Below are positions 12,242 through 25,300 of a DNA stretch of 64,000 nt, piece after piece. The stretch's first letter is position 1, and each line of letters begins with the position of its first letter. A program made the position numbers and the translations under genes. The notes beneath the pieces were generated by a model. It was not told the DNA's origin. It ran no database searches and was given only the letters and a program-made list of their open reading frames with translations. Location: NCBI GenBank assembly GCA_030248215.1, contig JASANG010001117.1:1-64000 (forward strand). Direction: 5' to 3'. This DNA is from Enoplolaimus lenunculus. Taxonomy: Eukaryota; Nematoda; Enoplea; Enoplida; Thoracostomopsidae.

Positions 12242-12361
12242 CTCCAATTTACAAGCCAAAACGTGAATATTTCAAACTTTGCGAAGTGAAAACTATTAAA
12301 GTTTAATGCCTGAACGTTTTTAAAACATCGATGCTTCTTCAAGGTGATATGTATCAAACAG

Positions 12362-12545
12362 GGGCCATGTGGGCGTGTTGTACAAGCTGTACACGAGTCC
12401 CGTCTCTATACCCGGTCCAACCTTTGTTTTTGTTGCCAAAAAAGTGCCAGCCCCGGTGACTTCCGTTCGACAGGGTAATTTACCTCAGGTACAAACTATT
12501 TTCGACTCCCAGGTTGGCGAAGGTTATTCGAAAGTACTGTTTTAA
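12362..12545 (+). CDS. Candidate terminal exon, unknown protein
   Basis: An open frame of about 60 codons begins after an AG at 12360-12361 (one leftover base, so phase 2) and ends at TAA 12543-12545. The peptide looks protein-like rather than repeat-derived, with segments such as HVGVLYKLYTSPVSIPGPTF and VFVAKKVPAP. I do not recognise the family. It is on the same strand as the Ig exon and upstream of the PHACTR-like gene, so it could end the Ig gene, but phases do not connect directly to the exon at 4192. No ATG is required if it is a spliced exon. Confidence 0.3.
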
Positions 12546-13097
12546 AAGTGGCTCACTCGGGTCGTTTTCGAAATTTTTAGACGCGACATATTTCGTCAAT
12601 CCCTCCGCTTGCATCCTCCCTATTGGTTGATTTCTTGCAATTTAATATTTTGGCTTTATTTTCAGCCAATCACAATTTATTTGCTTGTGTGTATTTTTTG
12701 TTGTTTTTCGAATGTTATTTTGTTGCCGCACGTTTTACTATAAGGCAAACCTATTGGAGACCTTAAACGTGGCCCAATGAATGCACCAAAGCGCTTTTGT
12801 GTTAACCTCTTTAAACTGTTTCGGTAAAATACCTCAACAAATATGGCCGAACCCGTTTTTAATTTGTCGTCGTTCCGGTTGCATATTTGTTTTGTGAGCC
12901 GAACCATAAAAATTGCTGTTTGCCAAAAATTTGTGCCAGATATCGACTGTTGTTACCAGAATCGTCTTTATTTCTTTTTGTGGCTTTGTTTAAATTTACC
13001 GTTGTGTTACGAAACATTTTGCATATACTTTGTAAAGTGGTTTAAATTTCTTAAAATAAACTTAATTTAAAAGCCGTATTCTCAAACGTTTGTAGTA
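12546..13097. other. Unannotated AT-rich gap
   Basis: Contains a 75-codon open frame (12843-13070) without domain or repeat match. Nothing firm. Confidence 0.4.
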
Positions 13098-13353
13098 CAC
13101 TGGAAATCCCAATGAGTTAATTAATCAACTCAGACGGAAAGTTAATTATTTCTGCGTTAGTAACAGAAAACTTTAACTCACTCTGAGTTGAGTTGATTCT
13201 CATTTCCGAATTGAGTTGACTCCGGATGAATTGATCAATTAACTCAGATTTAGTTGAATGAACTCATAATTCTGAGTTCTGATAGTCCTAACCACTCAGA
13301 CTGAACGATTCAACTCATTCTGAATTAAAATCAACTCGCTGGAATTTACAGTG
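13098..13353. mobile_element. M1-family MITE
   Basis: CACTGGAAATCCC...GGAATTTACAGTG with AACTCA / GAGTTGA interior; TA on the left flank. Confidence 0.85.
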
Positions 13354-13448
13354 ATTGTATCACGACAATTCGTCGTGCAACAACTCGTCGATCGACAGCT
13401 TTTAAAATATGAAATATGTAATAGACAATGCGTCGTCTATAATTACTG

Positions 13449-13827
13449 TAGTGACCCAAATAAGAGGGGGATTGATATTTATTTGGTCACTCAAGGGGGT
13501 ACGCCCTGTTATTCGGTTGCGGACTGTTATTTATTAGTAACCAGCCTTCCGACGCCCTTCGTTACTGATATATATCCGGTACTGCAACTTCGGAATATAT
13601 TTTCAAACTTAAACACGCTTTAAAGTTTCGAACTCAGCTTTAGTTGGGCCTGCAGTCATTTATGCACTGCAATTTAGGATAGTTGACATTTGTAGACTCT
13701 AAGTAGGGTTTAGAGACTTTGTGCGCTTACGGACTCTTGTTTAGGAATGCAGACTCATATTGATCGGAGCTCAAAATGGAAACCCCCCTTCTATTGTTTC
13801 TCCTGTTATTAGGGTCGCTACAATATG
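13449..13827. mobile_element. E-family element
   Basis: Ends TGTAGTGACCCAAATAAGAG and TATTAGGGTCGCTACA are inverted. Related copies are at 15822-16022 (half) and 25146-25585. Confidence 0.65.
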
Positions 13828-14125
13828 CTTAGGCTTAAGCTTATAGGATTATCCTAGGATTCCGCTTAGATTTATCAATACCCTTTATCACAATAGAGGG
13901 TAACGACGCCAACTACTGCAGTCACAGCGTTACTAACAGTGAAAAGTATGGACAAATAATAAAGCTTTTCATTCATTTATTCAAAAGTTTACAAGACCTA
14001 TCACCAACTCGTACAGCTGCTGCGTATCCACAATTGCGAATACTCTAATAATTGACGGCTTAACTAAACTTGAATATGAGTTTCATTCAAATTTAAGCAA
14101 AAAATTTTCAGTTTACTATCTATAA

Positions 14126-14393
14126 CCCCTTCTCACATTGAGTTGCCTGTAGGCAACTCAGCGCAGTGTATATACGTTAAATAGTATATATCGCACCGTG
14201 TTTAACAATTGCAACACTTATACATAGTGCTAAATCACCACAAGACGTGAGAGCCCCCTCGGGCTCGAGCGTCAAGCTCCTATAGCTGAGTGGTGATGGT
14301 ATAAGCCTCCCACTCCAATCACTGGAGTTCGAATCTTAGCATAAAAGTAGGTCTCAGGGGAAATTGAAAATATTCATGTGAGAAAGGGTTAAA
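14126..14393 (+). mobile_element. S1 element: TTAA-type ends with an internal tRNA-like module
   Basis: Outer ends CCCCTTCTCACATTGAG and CATGTGAGAAAGGG are inverted and abut TTAA on the right. Inside are a perfect hairpin (GAGTTGCC/GGCAACTC, 14140-14159) and a tRNA-like module at about 14277-14342 with A-box TAGCTGAGTGGTGATGG and B-box GAGTTCGAATC. The anticodon-arm region AGCCTCCCACT resembles tRNA-Gly(CCC). Copies are at 32727 and 63683. Confidence 0.75.
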
Positions 14394-14542
14394 TGGCTGG
14401 ACGGACCAAACAACGCAAGATATTTAACTGTACAGTTGAATTGGCTTACGATAAATCAACTTTGTTTCAACTTTGAGATTTGATATATTTGTTTTTGGAA
14501 ATTAATCTCGTTACGGCAATACCCGTACTGCAGTTGTCTAAG

Positions 14543-14590
14543 GATTGCGCTACACTTTTGGTTGACGTCCGACGCCTTCCGTCACCCGAC
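14543..14590 (+). mobile_element. B-family fragment (one terminus)
   Basis: ATTGCGCTACACTTTTGG followed by GACGTCCGACGCC, matching the B left end. Confidence 0.6.
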
Positions 14591-14616
14591 CGTAGGCGCC
14601 GTAAGCAGCAAATTCG

Positions 14617-14942
14617 TTAAACCAAGAACGCATGATACATGAGTGTGCAACTCTTGAGGTTTGATATGGTACAAAATGTATCACCGGGCGATGCGTTTTT
14701 GGCTGAGCTTCCTTGTTTAGAGGGATGGTCGCTGTCACATGCAATAACCTTAAATTAAATTAAAAGCGAAGCTATTTTTATTGCCGGATACATAAAGTGT
14801 CTTGGGTCGCACCGGTTGTACCCGCCTCTATATAATGGGGATGCGGCAACAACTCAACGCGGTCCGGATTCATTCGTTTCTGCACAGAATGTACCCAGTT
14901 GCATACTCTTGTTAAAGTAATGCATCATTCACTCTTGGTTAA
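14617..14942. mobile_element. A-family MITE
   Basis: Ends ACATGAGTGTGCAACTC... and ...TTGCATACTCTTGTTAA with CACTCTTGGTT are inverted; a subterminal GGTACAAAATGTATCACCGG motif is shared by five copies in the window. Confidence 0.7.
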
Positions 14943-15261
14943 ACCAATAACTACGATAGCAGCGTTTGTGACTTTCAGTTTTTGGAAAAAGCTTGCCGGC
15001 ATTTCAACATCAGTCGAACACAAAAACTTCGCTTTCAACGATAATTGGCAGGTTATACTTGGTCTAACTTAAGAATTAATCTAACAAGCGAGTTCATTAC
15101 TTATTGATTCGTTTTGAAGTCGTTTTTTGGTGAAATATAAATTTAAAACAGAAATTACGTTAACTTTTCATTTTTGCGTTTATCTCATAAATTGTAATAT
15201 TTTCAGATTAAATCCAAATTAAGCATTTCTTTTTAAAATGCTATTGCAGATTTGAAGAGGT
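14943..15261. other. Unannotated gap
   Basis: AT-rich; nothing recognised. Confidence 0.4.
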
Positions 15262-15491
15262 ACTGAAAATTTCAGTAAGTTGATTTTAACTCAGAATGAG
15301 CTGAATCACTCAGTAATGAGTTAGGACAATCAGAACTCAAAGTTTTGTGTTGATTCAATTCAGTCTGAGTTAATAAATCAACTCACTCAGAATCAACTCA
15401 ACTCAGACGGGGTTAATGTTTACTCATATCAACTCAAACATAACTAACTCGCTAGCTGAATTGATTAATCAACTCATTGGAATTTACAGTG
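15262..15491. mobile_element. M1-family MITE
   Basis: Interior of AACTCAGA words, ending GGAATTTACAGTG. Confidence 0.8.
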
Positions 15492-15646
15492 TGGGTTTGA
15501 CAAATGTGGAAAGATCTGACGAACGCATGGAACAAACATTGAAATATGCTTATAAAACCTCGTGATCAAAGTTAGCGAGAAGCCAACCGCAATTTTTCTA
15601 TTTAAGCTTACACGACATATGTGTGTTGTGTTGATCCTATGAAATG

Positions 15647-15815
15647 CTCTGTAAATTTCATTGAGTTGATTAATCAATTCAGCTAGCGAGTTGGTTATTT
15701 CTGAATTAATACCAGTAAACATTAACTCACTCTTAGTTTAGTTGATTCTTCCACTGAGTTGAGTTGACTCTGTATGAGTTGTTTTAATTAACTTAGAATG
15801 AATTGAATTAACTGA
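15647..15815. mobile_element. M1-family MITE, truncated
   Basis: Begins CTCTGTAAATTTCATTGAG and lacks its second terminus. Confidence 0.65.
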
Positions 15816-15821
15816 AAGTAT

Positions 15822-16022
15822 ATAACCTTGCATTATCGCTAAGGTTTTGATGCAAGGCAAAAACGTGTAATTCAACGAATAGTTGCAATACCGAATATTT
15901 ATCATTCACGAACGGCGGAGGAGGGCGGGTAAAAAAAAGATAACAGTCCGTAACGGAGTAACAGGGGTACCCTCTGGAGACGCCAAATAAATATCCGCCC
16001 CCCTCTTATTCGGACACTACAG
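15822..16022. mobile_element. E-family element, half copy
   Basis: Shares the AACAGTCCGTAACGGAGTAA...GGGGTACCCTCTG block with 25146-25585 and ends CCTCTTATTCGGACACTACA. Confidence 0.6.
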
Positions 16023-16195
16023 TATTGCATTTATTTCCCTCGTCGAAATTTTTTTGGTTCAACCCAGGTTGAATTGCTCAATAATACGAACGCTGTTTTA
16101 TAGCTGGATTCGGTTCTTGAATGATTGCAAATATTGTTGTATTCATCAATTATTATGAATATATGCCAAATCCTTTGTGGCCTGTTTTAAAAATA

Positions 16196-16415
16196 CATTG
16201 TAAATCCCAGTGAGTTGATTTTAGCTCAGAATGAGTTTAATTACTCAGTCTGAGTTAGGACTATCAAAACTCACAATTGTGTGTTCATACAACGTACCCT
16301 AATTTAATTCGTCAACTCCCTCGGAGTCGACTTGAGTCAAAGTTTACTGTTATTAACTCAGAAATAACTATCTTTCCGTCTGAGTTGCTTAATTAACTCA
16401 CTGGAATTTACAGTG
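16196..16415. mobile_element. M1-family MITE
   Basis: CATTGTAAATCCCAGTGAG ... GGAATTTACAGTG; TA follows. Confidence 0.8.
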
Positions 16416-16645
16416 TACCTTTAATTTGAAATGACCAAACGGTAATGATGAGGTTTTTGTAACGATAACAAAAATCAATTAACGCTGTGTAAACATCAAA
16501 ATAATCGGACGCCTAAGCCTCAAGCAAACCAGTAACCAAATGGATACGAATCACTCTGTTGAAAGCGTAAAACGAGTAGTCGAGCAGTCTTTTAACCAAA
16601 ATTAGGCCAGTAAACCAACTATTTTAGCCAATTAGCGTTACTTTA

Positions 16646-16985
16646 CACTGCAAAAAATGGTGAGACAAATTGACTCTCTCGGAAATAGGCTCTACGGGAC
16701 TTCACAAACTGAGTCAAATTCGACTCGCAAGAATCAAGCGTGCGACTCAGTGAGTCGAATTTGACTCATAGTCAAATTTGACTCAGTTGGTGTAGTCCCG
16801 TAGCGCCTATTTCGGAGTGAGTCGAATTTGACTCATAGTCGAATTTGACTCAGTTGGTGTAGTCCCGTAGAGCCTATTTCGGATTGAGTCGAATTATTTG
16901 ACTCGTAGTCGAATTTGACTCAGTTGGTGTAGTCCCGTAGAGCCTATTTCGGAGAGAGTCAATTTGACTCACCATTTTTGCACTG
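16646..16985. mobile_element. M2-family MITE with expanded GAGTCAAATTTGACTC core
   Basis: Begins CACTGCAAAAAATGGTGAG, ends CTCACCATTTTTGCACTG, with TA on both sides. The core block around TGAGTCGAATTTGACTCATA and CAGTTGGTGTAGTCCCGTAG is repeated three times, making this copy longer than its relatives at 42361, 47246, 53963 and 60565. Confidence 0.85.
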
Positions 16986-17185
16986 TACAGTTAAGCCTAG
17001 AATTATTGCTTTAAATCACTGGCAAATTAAAAAATTATGATGGAGGGCTCACACTGCGCCATATGCAACGAAACACAACCTCTATGAACAGATTAGATTA
17101 AAACGGTCGCTGCCTTGAGAATGAAACATCGCTAGCGAAACGGGCGAGAAGTTGGACACAATTTTGTATTTTATGAAAATTCTGG

Positions 17186-17335
17186 CCAATGTATAGAACT
17201 GTGGCGGAACAGTCGTATAAGCATATACCTAAACCTAAGCCTAAACCTGAGTAAAAAATAATCTAAAGCTTAGACTAACACTATTCCAGTCGCACGGAAT
17301 AACGTTCCGCCGCTGATCTCTACATGGGCCCAAAC
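17186..17335. mobile_element. H-family element
   Basis: GGCCAATGTATAGAACTGTG ... GATCTCTACATGGGCC with a short CCTAAGCCTAAACC array. Confidence 0.75.
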
Positions 17336-17405
17336 TCAAATCATACAATTTCAGTGTTGGTTGGTCCGGTTGCGGTAAAACATGAAAACCATGTTTGAGT
17401 TACTA

Positions 17406-17581
17406 GGCCAATGTAAAGAACACGGGCGGAACAGTATTATAAGCATATTCCTAAGCCTATGCGTAGCCTAAGCCTAAACCTAAACCTAAGCCTAAGTAAA
17501 GCAAAAAATTAGTCTAAAGCTTAAGCTTACTTTATTGCTGTCCCAAAGAAAAACGTCTCGCCCCTGATCTTTACATGGGCC
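17406..17581. mobile_element. H-family element with 8-bp target duplication
   Basis: GGCCAATGTAAAGAACACGG ... GATCTTTACATGGGCC; flanks AGTTACTA (17398-17405) and AGTTACCA (17582-17589) differ by one base. Confidence 0.9.
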
Positions 17582-17998
17582 AGTTACCAAGAGTCAAAAC
17601 AGAGGTGATAATGATATAGTAAGCGATCTTACTATTTCTTCACTAAACGCTTTTATCTAAAATTTCTCCCCCTGAGTAATCAGCATGGATTCTTTAACCT
17701 TCGAATTTTTAGCCAATGTGAGACGCCCCAGCGGCTTGCGTGTCACGCTTCTGAACCTGCGACGTAATCGTAAACGCCTGCCACCCGTGAGACTTGTATT
17801 CAAATCTTTGCTTGAAATAAAGCTGTCTGCTAAAATAGAAATACAGAAATGGGTTAATATTATGGCAGATCTCTGTATCATTTTCAAATATTAAACTATT
17901 GAAATGTCATTAATATTGAAACGGTCTTTGAACCAACAACACTTGTGTAATGATTGCAATACCAACGGAATATACAAGTAACAGTTGAACACAGTGCA
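17582..17998. other. Gap upstream of the glutamine-rich exon
   Basis: Holds a 69-codon basic open frame (17685-17891, starts MDSLTFEFLANVRRPSG) preceded by TAATCAG and containing a GTGAGA donor-like site. It could be a first exon of the PHACTR-like gene, but phases do not join and I do not recognise it. Confidence 0.25.
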
Positions 17999-18526
17999 AT
18001 GGCTTTGCTGAGCGCAGGTTTTAAGTTTCATCGATATGGAGGCATTCATAACGCAGTTCAAGATGAAATTAAGAAAAATCGAGAACAACTCGCACAACAG
18101 CAGCAACAAATGAAGCTTAAACGCGGCGGATCTGGAACGTCGTTCGAACAACTGCACCAGAATGAAAATGAAGCGGAATCACAACAACAACAACAACAAC
18201 ACCAGCAACTCCAAGAACAACAGCGAGAACAACAACAACACCAACACCAGCAACTCCAAGAACAACAGCGAGAACAACAACAACACCAACACCAGCAACT
18301 CCAAGAACAACAGCGAGAACAACAACAACACCAACACCAGCAACTCCAAGAACAACAGCGAGAACAACAACAACACCAACACCAGCAACTCCAAGAACAA
18401 CAGCGAGAACAACAACAACACCAACACCAGCAACTCCAAGAACAACAGCGAGAACAACAACAACACCAACACCAGCAACTCCAAGAACAACAGCGAGAAC
18501 AACAACAACACCAACACCAGCAACTC

Positions 18527-18564
<38 letters not shown>

Positions 18565-18776
18565 ACTTCTCGATCAACAGCTGCAGTTACAACAATACAA
18601 TCATGCAGACCAAGAAGAAACACAAGGACCGCAACCGAATTGTACGCAGATAAATGGAAAATCAAACGCAGGGCCAGAACAACCGCAAATATGCTTTCAA
18701 GATTACGTAGAACCGCTGGAGTTGCGCCTACTACGGCAAAGCACACAGAAATATGTTGTTTCCGAACACGGAAAGC

Positions 18777-18807
<31 letters not shown>

Positions 18808-18818
18808 GCAGCAGCAGC

Positions 18819-18852
<34 letters not shown>

Positions 18853-18863
18853 GCAGCAGCAGC

Positions 18864-18935
<72 letters not shown>

Positions 18936-18949
18936 CACAACAGCAACAG

Positions 18950-19020
<71 letters not shown>

Positions 19021-19376
19021 GCAAGAAAATACACAAGAACTTTTGCCGAAGCCTAATCTGTGCGAACAGTTGGTTCATAAATTGCCTAAACAGTCAGCAT
19101 ATCAAAACAGTCCTAAGCTACGCGTCCGCGAACCCAATTTACAATATCGCATTCGATTGAAACCTACTGCGCTTGACAACCATAGTCTCTTACTTCAAAG
19201 ACCAGGGCATCGAAATGCAATAATACAACGTCGACAAGCAAGCCCTAATCGGTTGTTAGGCAATGCAAGAACCAGCTCAAACAGCAGTGTGCCTAATTGC
19301 AGTCAAAAACCTACGATCTCGAGTTCGAGTCAAGAGTTTAATCTCTCCGGTGTTAATACAGTTCCGGAATGCACAG
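17999..19376 (+). CDS. PHACTR: PHACTR-like exon 1 (glutamine-rich)
   Basis: Open from a TGA just before 17954. The first in-frame ATG is 17999 ([15 protein letters not shown]), although a splice acceptor at CACAG, with the exon starting at 17996, is also possible. The donor CACAG|GTTAGT at 19376 leaves phase 1. Order along the exon: a basic N-terminus; seven or eight copies of a 15-residue Q/H/L/E/R repeat; a linker; 53 Q, P, 4 Q, K, 24 Q; then a serine/asparagine-rich tail. Repeats of this kind form extended or coiled-coil, aggregation-prone segments. An A-family MITE begins about 10 bp after the donor. Confidence 0.75.
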
Positions 19377-22300
19377 GTTAGTTAAATCAAGAGCGCATGA
19401 TACAAGAGTGTGAAACTCTTTCGGTTCCGCATGGTACAATATGTACCATCGGGCGTTGCGTTATTGGCCGACCCCCTTGTTAATGGGAGTCGCTGTCACA
19501 TGCAATAAGCCTAAATTAAACTTTAACGAGACCATGTTTGACGCCGCATACATAAAGTGTCATGGGTCGCACCAGTTGCACCCCCTCTAAATAAAAGGGG
19601 TGTAGGGCAAAATCGCAACACCTGCCGGGTACATTGTTTTCTACGCAGAATGCGCTTAGTTGCACTCTCTTGTTAAATAGCGATTACTAGTGAATGCTGA
19701 GGTTCTAAAATTCAGCAAATGTTTGGCATACGATTTGTTCTACTTCTGTGCCAATTTTAAGTTCAACAACTGCAATAGTTTGTGAGTTTGAAAACCTATT
19801 ACTAACTGATCATCGTTGCTATTGAAAATTTGGGTGCTGAATGCAACTGTTTTGGGTAAAATATTTCAAGCGTAATTGTACTCCGCAATGAATAGTAATC
19901 ACAGATTGCTTTTCAATGCTCAACTTAAGATTTGTGCGCTGACGGGATAAAAATCGGATTAAAGTGAATAAACTAAGCTTTCTAGCAAAACCATCAACAG
20001 TTCTCCAAGTAATCTGCATTCTGGAATAACAATAATAATAATAATAACAACAACAACAATAATAATAACAATTTTGATTAGGCTTACATTTACGAATTCT
20101 CTTTTGCAACACTTAGGCTTAGGATTACGCTTTTGCAACGTTTAAGCTTAGGTTTAGGCTTAGGGATACGCTCTTGCAAAACTTAGGCTTAGGCTTAGGC
20201 TTACACTTAGGAACACGCTTAATCTACTGGTACGGCTTTAAAAGCAACAGTGCCCCAACAACTGCATCATCCGTAAATTACAGTACGGAATTTGGGATCG
20301 ACTTGTTGTCGATTGTTGTTTTGACGATCCAGTGCAGGGTAAATTGTCAAAGATATTTGCGTTCGTAGTAATTGCAAGGCTGAGGATTTTCTTACTGTAG
20401 AAATGTAATAGAAACATTGTTTGAGTTGTTGCTAAATAAAAATTCCATTCATCCCACAAAAACACTTACTTCTTAATTCGCCGGCATCGTTCGCTAATAA
20501 TTACTGTCAGGCATGATAGGAACCGGGCCTTCAGACCTTTTAACTAAGCAGCTGAATAAACGGGCTTCCAGAATGGGGCTCGAAGTCTCAGCTTACGGAT
20601 CATTAAACGAGCACTCTACCATTGCGCCACGCAGCCCGCCTCTCCAACTGCATTGCATTTCGACTATCTGTGTCGACCGTATGCTGCCGGCAAGCATACA
20701 ACACAATGGGCATTACATTTATTGCATATGCACTAGGACAAGCATGCCTTACATGCTTACAATTACGTCAGTTTGTGTCGATGCATCGTTTGGAGACCCT
20801 TTTTGTTCCAGTATTTGTTGTTATGTTTCCCAACAATCTGTTGATTGAAATTTACCGTTTCGCTATTCGGCTCTCACTTTTATGAATTTGTCTAGAATCA
20901 GTTAACTTATCGTTCAAAATTAAGCGAATCATGAAGGTTTGCGTGTAAGCCAATTGTTTTACCTCAATTTCTTCGGCCAATGTAAAGAACAAGGGCGGAA
21001 CAGTATTATAAGCATATTCCTAAGCCTAAGCCTAAGCCTAAGCCTAAGCCTAAGCGTAAAAATGAGCACATTCCTACGCCTAAGCCTAAACCAAAGCCTA
21101 AGCGTAAGAATGAGCATATTCCTAAGCATAAGCCTAAGCCTAAGCGTAAAAATGGGCATATTCCTGCGCCTAAGCCTAAACCTAAGCGTAAGAATGAGCA
21201 TATTCCTAAGCCTAAGCCTAAGCGTAAAAATGCGCATATTCCTACACCTAAGCCTAAACATAAGCCTAAGCGTAAGAATGAGCATATTCCTACGCCTAAG
21301 CCTAAACCTAAACCTAAGCGTAAGAATGAGTATATTCCTAAGCCTAATCCTAAGCCTAAGTGTAAAAATGGGCATATTCCTACACCTAAGCCTAAACCTA
21401 AGCCTAAGCGTAAGAATGAGCATATTCCTAAGCCTAAGCCTAAGTCTAAACCAAATAAAAAACAAGTCTAAAGCTTAAGCTTATTCTATTCTAGTCCCAC
21501 AGATAAACTCTTCGCCCCTGATCTTTATATGGGCCATTTCTTCAAACCGGTTTAGTATTTTTGGAAGTCGGCGCTGATCTGATGCTGACATTTTTAGAAA
21601 GTTTGCTGCATGAAATCGGAGACGAATATTTTGTTTAACATTCCAGTAACTGAAGATCGAAATATTGTACTCCTGTTGTCTGTAAAATGGAAGTACTCTT
21701 CTTGCTGTTCCCGTTCACGAGTAGCGAACCAAATATCTACTAAGGAGTTTAATTTTTCAGCAAGAGTCAGACATTATATATATTAAGTATGGTAGAAGTT
21801 TGGTTAATTATATCAAGAGTGGATGACCACTCTAACAAGAGTGTACAACTACCGAAATTTGTATGGTTCAAAATGTACCATCGGGCGCTGCATTTTTGGC
21901 CAACTCCCTCCTTATTTAGAGGGAGGGATAGTTGATGTTTGAAACGTTGAATGAGCATGGTTATAAAATTATAAACAGAATTAGTTTACAACCGCAACAT
22001 TTCAACGTGTAAAATTGAAGAAAATTGTCAAATTTGACTCACCCCTTAAATAAACGGGGGTCGGACAAAGGCAACGAATGCCGGATACATTGTTTTGTAC
22101 ACAGAATGTACCCAATTGGACACTCTTGTTATAAAAAGTGATTATCCACTCTTGATTAACAAAAATTTGTCTTTTTTACAAAAAAACAATGAATTCATTT
22201 AAAACTCCGTTAATTCACCAGATGGTTGATAAAAACGACGAAATTTGAGACATCCTTCAGGCGCCAGGTGGAAGGTACGTTCGGGTCTTATATATCCGAT

Positions 22301-25300
22301 CCCGTTGTGTACATAATCGAGAGTCCGCGGACGTAGGTTTAAGGGGTTATGTTTATTATTGCAGGTTCAGGGCAAAATGTTTCCAATACATTACACGGCA
22401 CCAGTGTCATTCCGTCCGGTGTATCGGCAATCAATCATATCAGACATTCTTCGTTCAACGATGCAATTACACGTCAAGTCAACCACTCAACTCAAAACGC
22501 CACTCCGCAAAACGAATGTTCAGATCCGCCCATGCAGTTCTCAACCGGATACGAGGTAAACTTGTAACCGGAAGCGAAATTTTTATGTCGTATTTCAGAT
22601 TTTTGTTTGCTATATTATCCGGTCATAAAATTCTCATTCAAGCCAAAACATAGGATGGAAAATTTGGTCACTGTTTCATTGAAGGGGGCAGCAGTAATAC
22701 AATTATTTTCCAAAAGTAATGCTTCAGAGTGCCGATAAGTAAGTCTAAGCTTAAGCAAAAAATTAATTTTAAGTTTATTGGATCGAATATTTGCTGAAAA
22801 AATAGTAACGTCAGTATAAATTACTTCAATTTGCATTTGGTTTGCTGTTTGTTTCGCTCTCAAGCAGGCTGCAACCGGAGGTAAAAAATATCGGCGCTCG
22901 AGCCGGAGGTCAACGAAACTTGCCGGAGCCGGAGATGAGACAAAATTAGACAGTAAAAATGATGGTTAATTAGTTAATTTTAGCCAATATCTGCAATATG
23001 TTGTTAAGTTGTTTGGTTTTACGCTAATTTTCTGCGTAATTGCGGAAATTCTTTCCTGAAAATTGTGACAAAAGTAAAACAAAACGCGCTAAACAGATAA
23101 CTTTTTGCAAAATTATACAAAATTTTACTACCGAAATTACCGGAACCTCCGGCAAAAATTCTACCAAAGCCGGAGCCGGAGGCCGATTTTCTGCTCGTGC
23201 CGGAGGCAGACCTCCGGTTGTACCCTGCTCTTAAGGTTATTTTCACCACTTTACATAGTCCTTCGCTTATGTCCACACTTGTTTTTGGATCAACGTCTGA
23301 GGTCCTATGGTTGATTAAGATTTTTTACGTTGGTGGAAGCAACAAAAATGAGCTCACGGCAAAATGTACCATATTTAATCCATAATTATAGGAACCAGAC
23401 GGAATCCGCTCCAATGATTTGCAGCAAAATTGTTCCCATCAGCCGACATCCAGTTTAAAACACTCAGGTCAACCACGAGTGATCGCAAATTCGCTATCGC
23501 CAGCTAACGTTTCACCAGAACTGCTTGCTTGCATACTACCAACCGCGCCCAACCCCTCAAATGAACGCATTTGTGACCCACCTGAGCTTCCACCCTTAAC
23601 TAACACCGTTAATTCTCGACCAGTTTGCCCAAACTATATTGTACCGTTGAACCAAAGTTCTCGCATCGACCATCGAAGCATACAGCGACGAAATAATATG
23701 CCAATGACTCGACGCATTTTTAGTAAAATTTCACGAAATAATTCGATTTGGAAACAAAAATTGTTGCGAAAATTAGAACAAACGTCACGATTCAGCGGTG
23801 AGCGATTGCTTAAAATGGCCAAAAAATTAAACCACAGCTTGTAGAACTGAGTTGAATGATGTTAAATTTTTAATGATCAGGAAAACAATTAACGAATTGT
23901 AGGCGAAAAAATGTCGGATTATCAAAGTGTGACTGCAATTGAAAAGATAAACTTTTGCTTTTAAACGAATAGCAAAATGTAAACTTTAAATTTTGTTTCG
24001 CAGCCGACAAGCAGTGAGTCTAGCCCCCTACCATTAAATCACAAAAAATTCTGCGGAAACATTGTAAAAATTGTAAGGTAGGGACCGTACCATTTTAACA
24101 CAAAAAATATCTGACGGGGGGCGTTTCGGAGAGAGTCAATTATACTTACCATTTTCGTGCAGTGTGCCGTACACTGAAAATAATATTTCTGATATTTAAG
24201 AAAAAATTTCTTACATTTAAGAAATATAATTAGCAAGGTGCACTTGAAAAGTATTTCTAATATAACAGAAAAGTTTTCAGAAAAGTTTCGAAATTAAGTC
24301 TGAAAATAAACGTTTTCCAGATATTTTTGAAAAATTGTCTTAAATCTCAGAAAAAAATTGTCAGATTTGCCACAGAAAACACTTTCGTGAATAAATTAAG
24401 AAATACTTTTTTGTGTCTAGCGTTTGGCACTTACACACTTTCATAATATCAGCTTGAGCTTAGAAACAAGCTTATTCCTAAGCCTAAATTGTACCAGTGC
24501 AACTGCCCAGCGTTTTAGAGGACCATGATATCGCTAAACTTTTCATCCCTAAGGCTTGACTTGTTAAAGAATACGCAATATTCACACGCTTCCTAATCGC
24601 ATGTTGATTGTATGAAAAATGTACACCGATCGAAATTTGCATGCCCACTGCAATACAGGGTTCGCTAGAGGACTAAAGGTTGTGCCATATTCGCCATGCG
24701 TAGCCGGACGCGGCTGTGCACCCCTGAGCGTCGACGCGCTACGATGTAAAACTTTTCGTTAAAAATTACCGCACGCCGGCGTCCGAGTTTGTAACGTATA
24801 GCGCAACCCTTTAAAGTAATGGAATGCTTAGGCTTACGCTAAGGTTCTGTACTTGGCTTATGTTTATAGCTTTAGGCTTATGCTTAGGATTAGATTTAGT
24901 AAGCAGGTCCGTAAACCTAACACTGACCAGAATTTGTAGTTTGAGTTTTCTTGTTTCCCATGTTTAATATTAATGTTAATTGCTTTTATGGTTAGAATTA
25001 TTTCAAATGTCCTGGCTTTTGACTCATGCATTGGCTTTAACTTTTTGTGATATACAGCATAACATTGCGTTAATAGGGTATGTACTTAGCATAGTAGATT
25101 GTTTTGTTGACCCTCAGCTTGATAATTGTCGCCCGAAAGTTTGTACTGTAGTGACCCGAATAAGAGGTGGAAATACGAGGTGGGTCCCCATTTTGAGTCC
25201 CAATAAATAGGAGTCCGTATCCGTAATAAGAGTCCGTAAACGGATCGAGTCCCTAAACCCTAATTAGAGTCCATATATGTCAATTGTCCCTAATTGTAGC

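Noticed and set aside
18117-19078. Long antisense and off-frame ORFs of poly-V, poly-L, poly-N and poly-T
   Set aside because: They are other frames of the CAA/CAG and 45-bp repeats; only the glutamine frame joins in phase to a recognisable protein.
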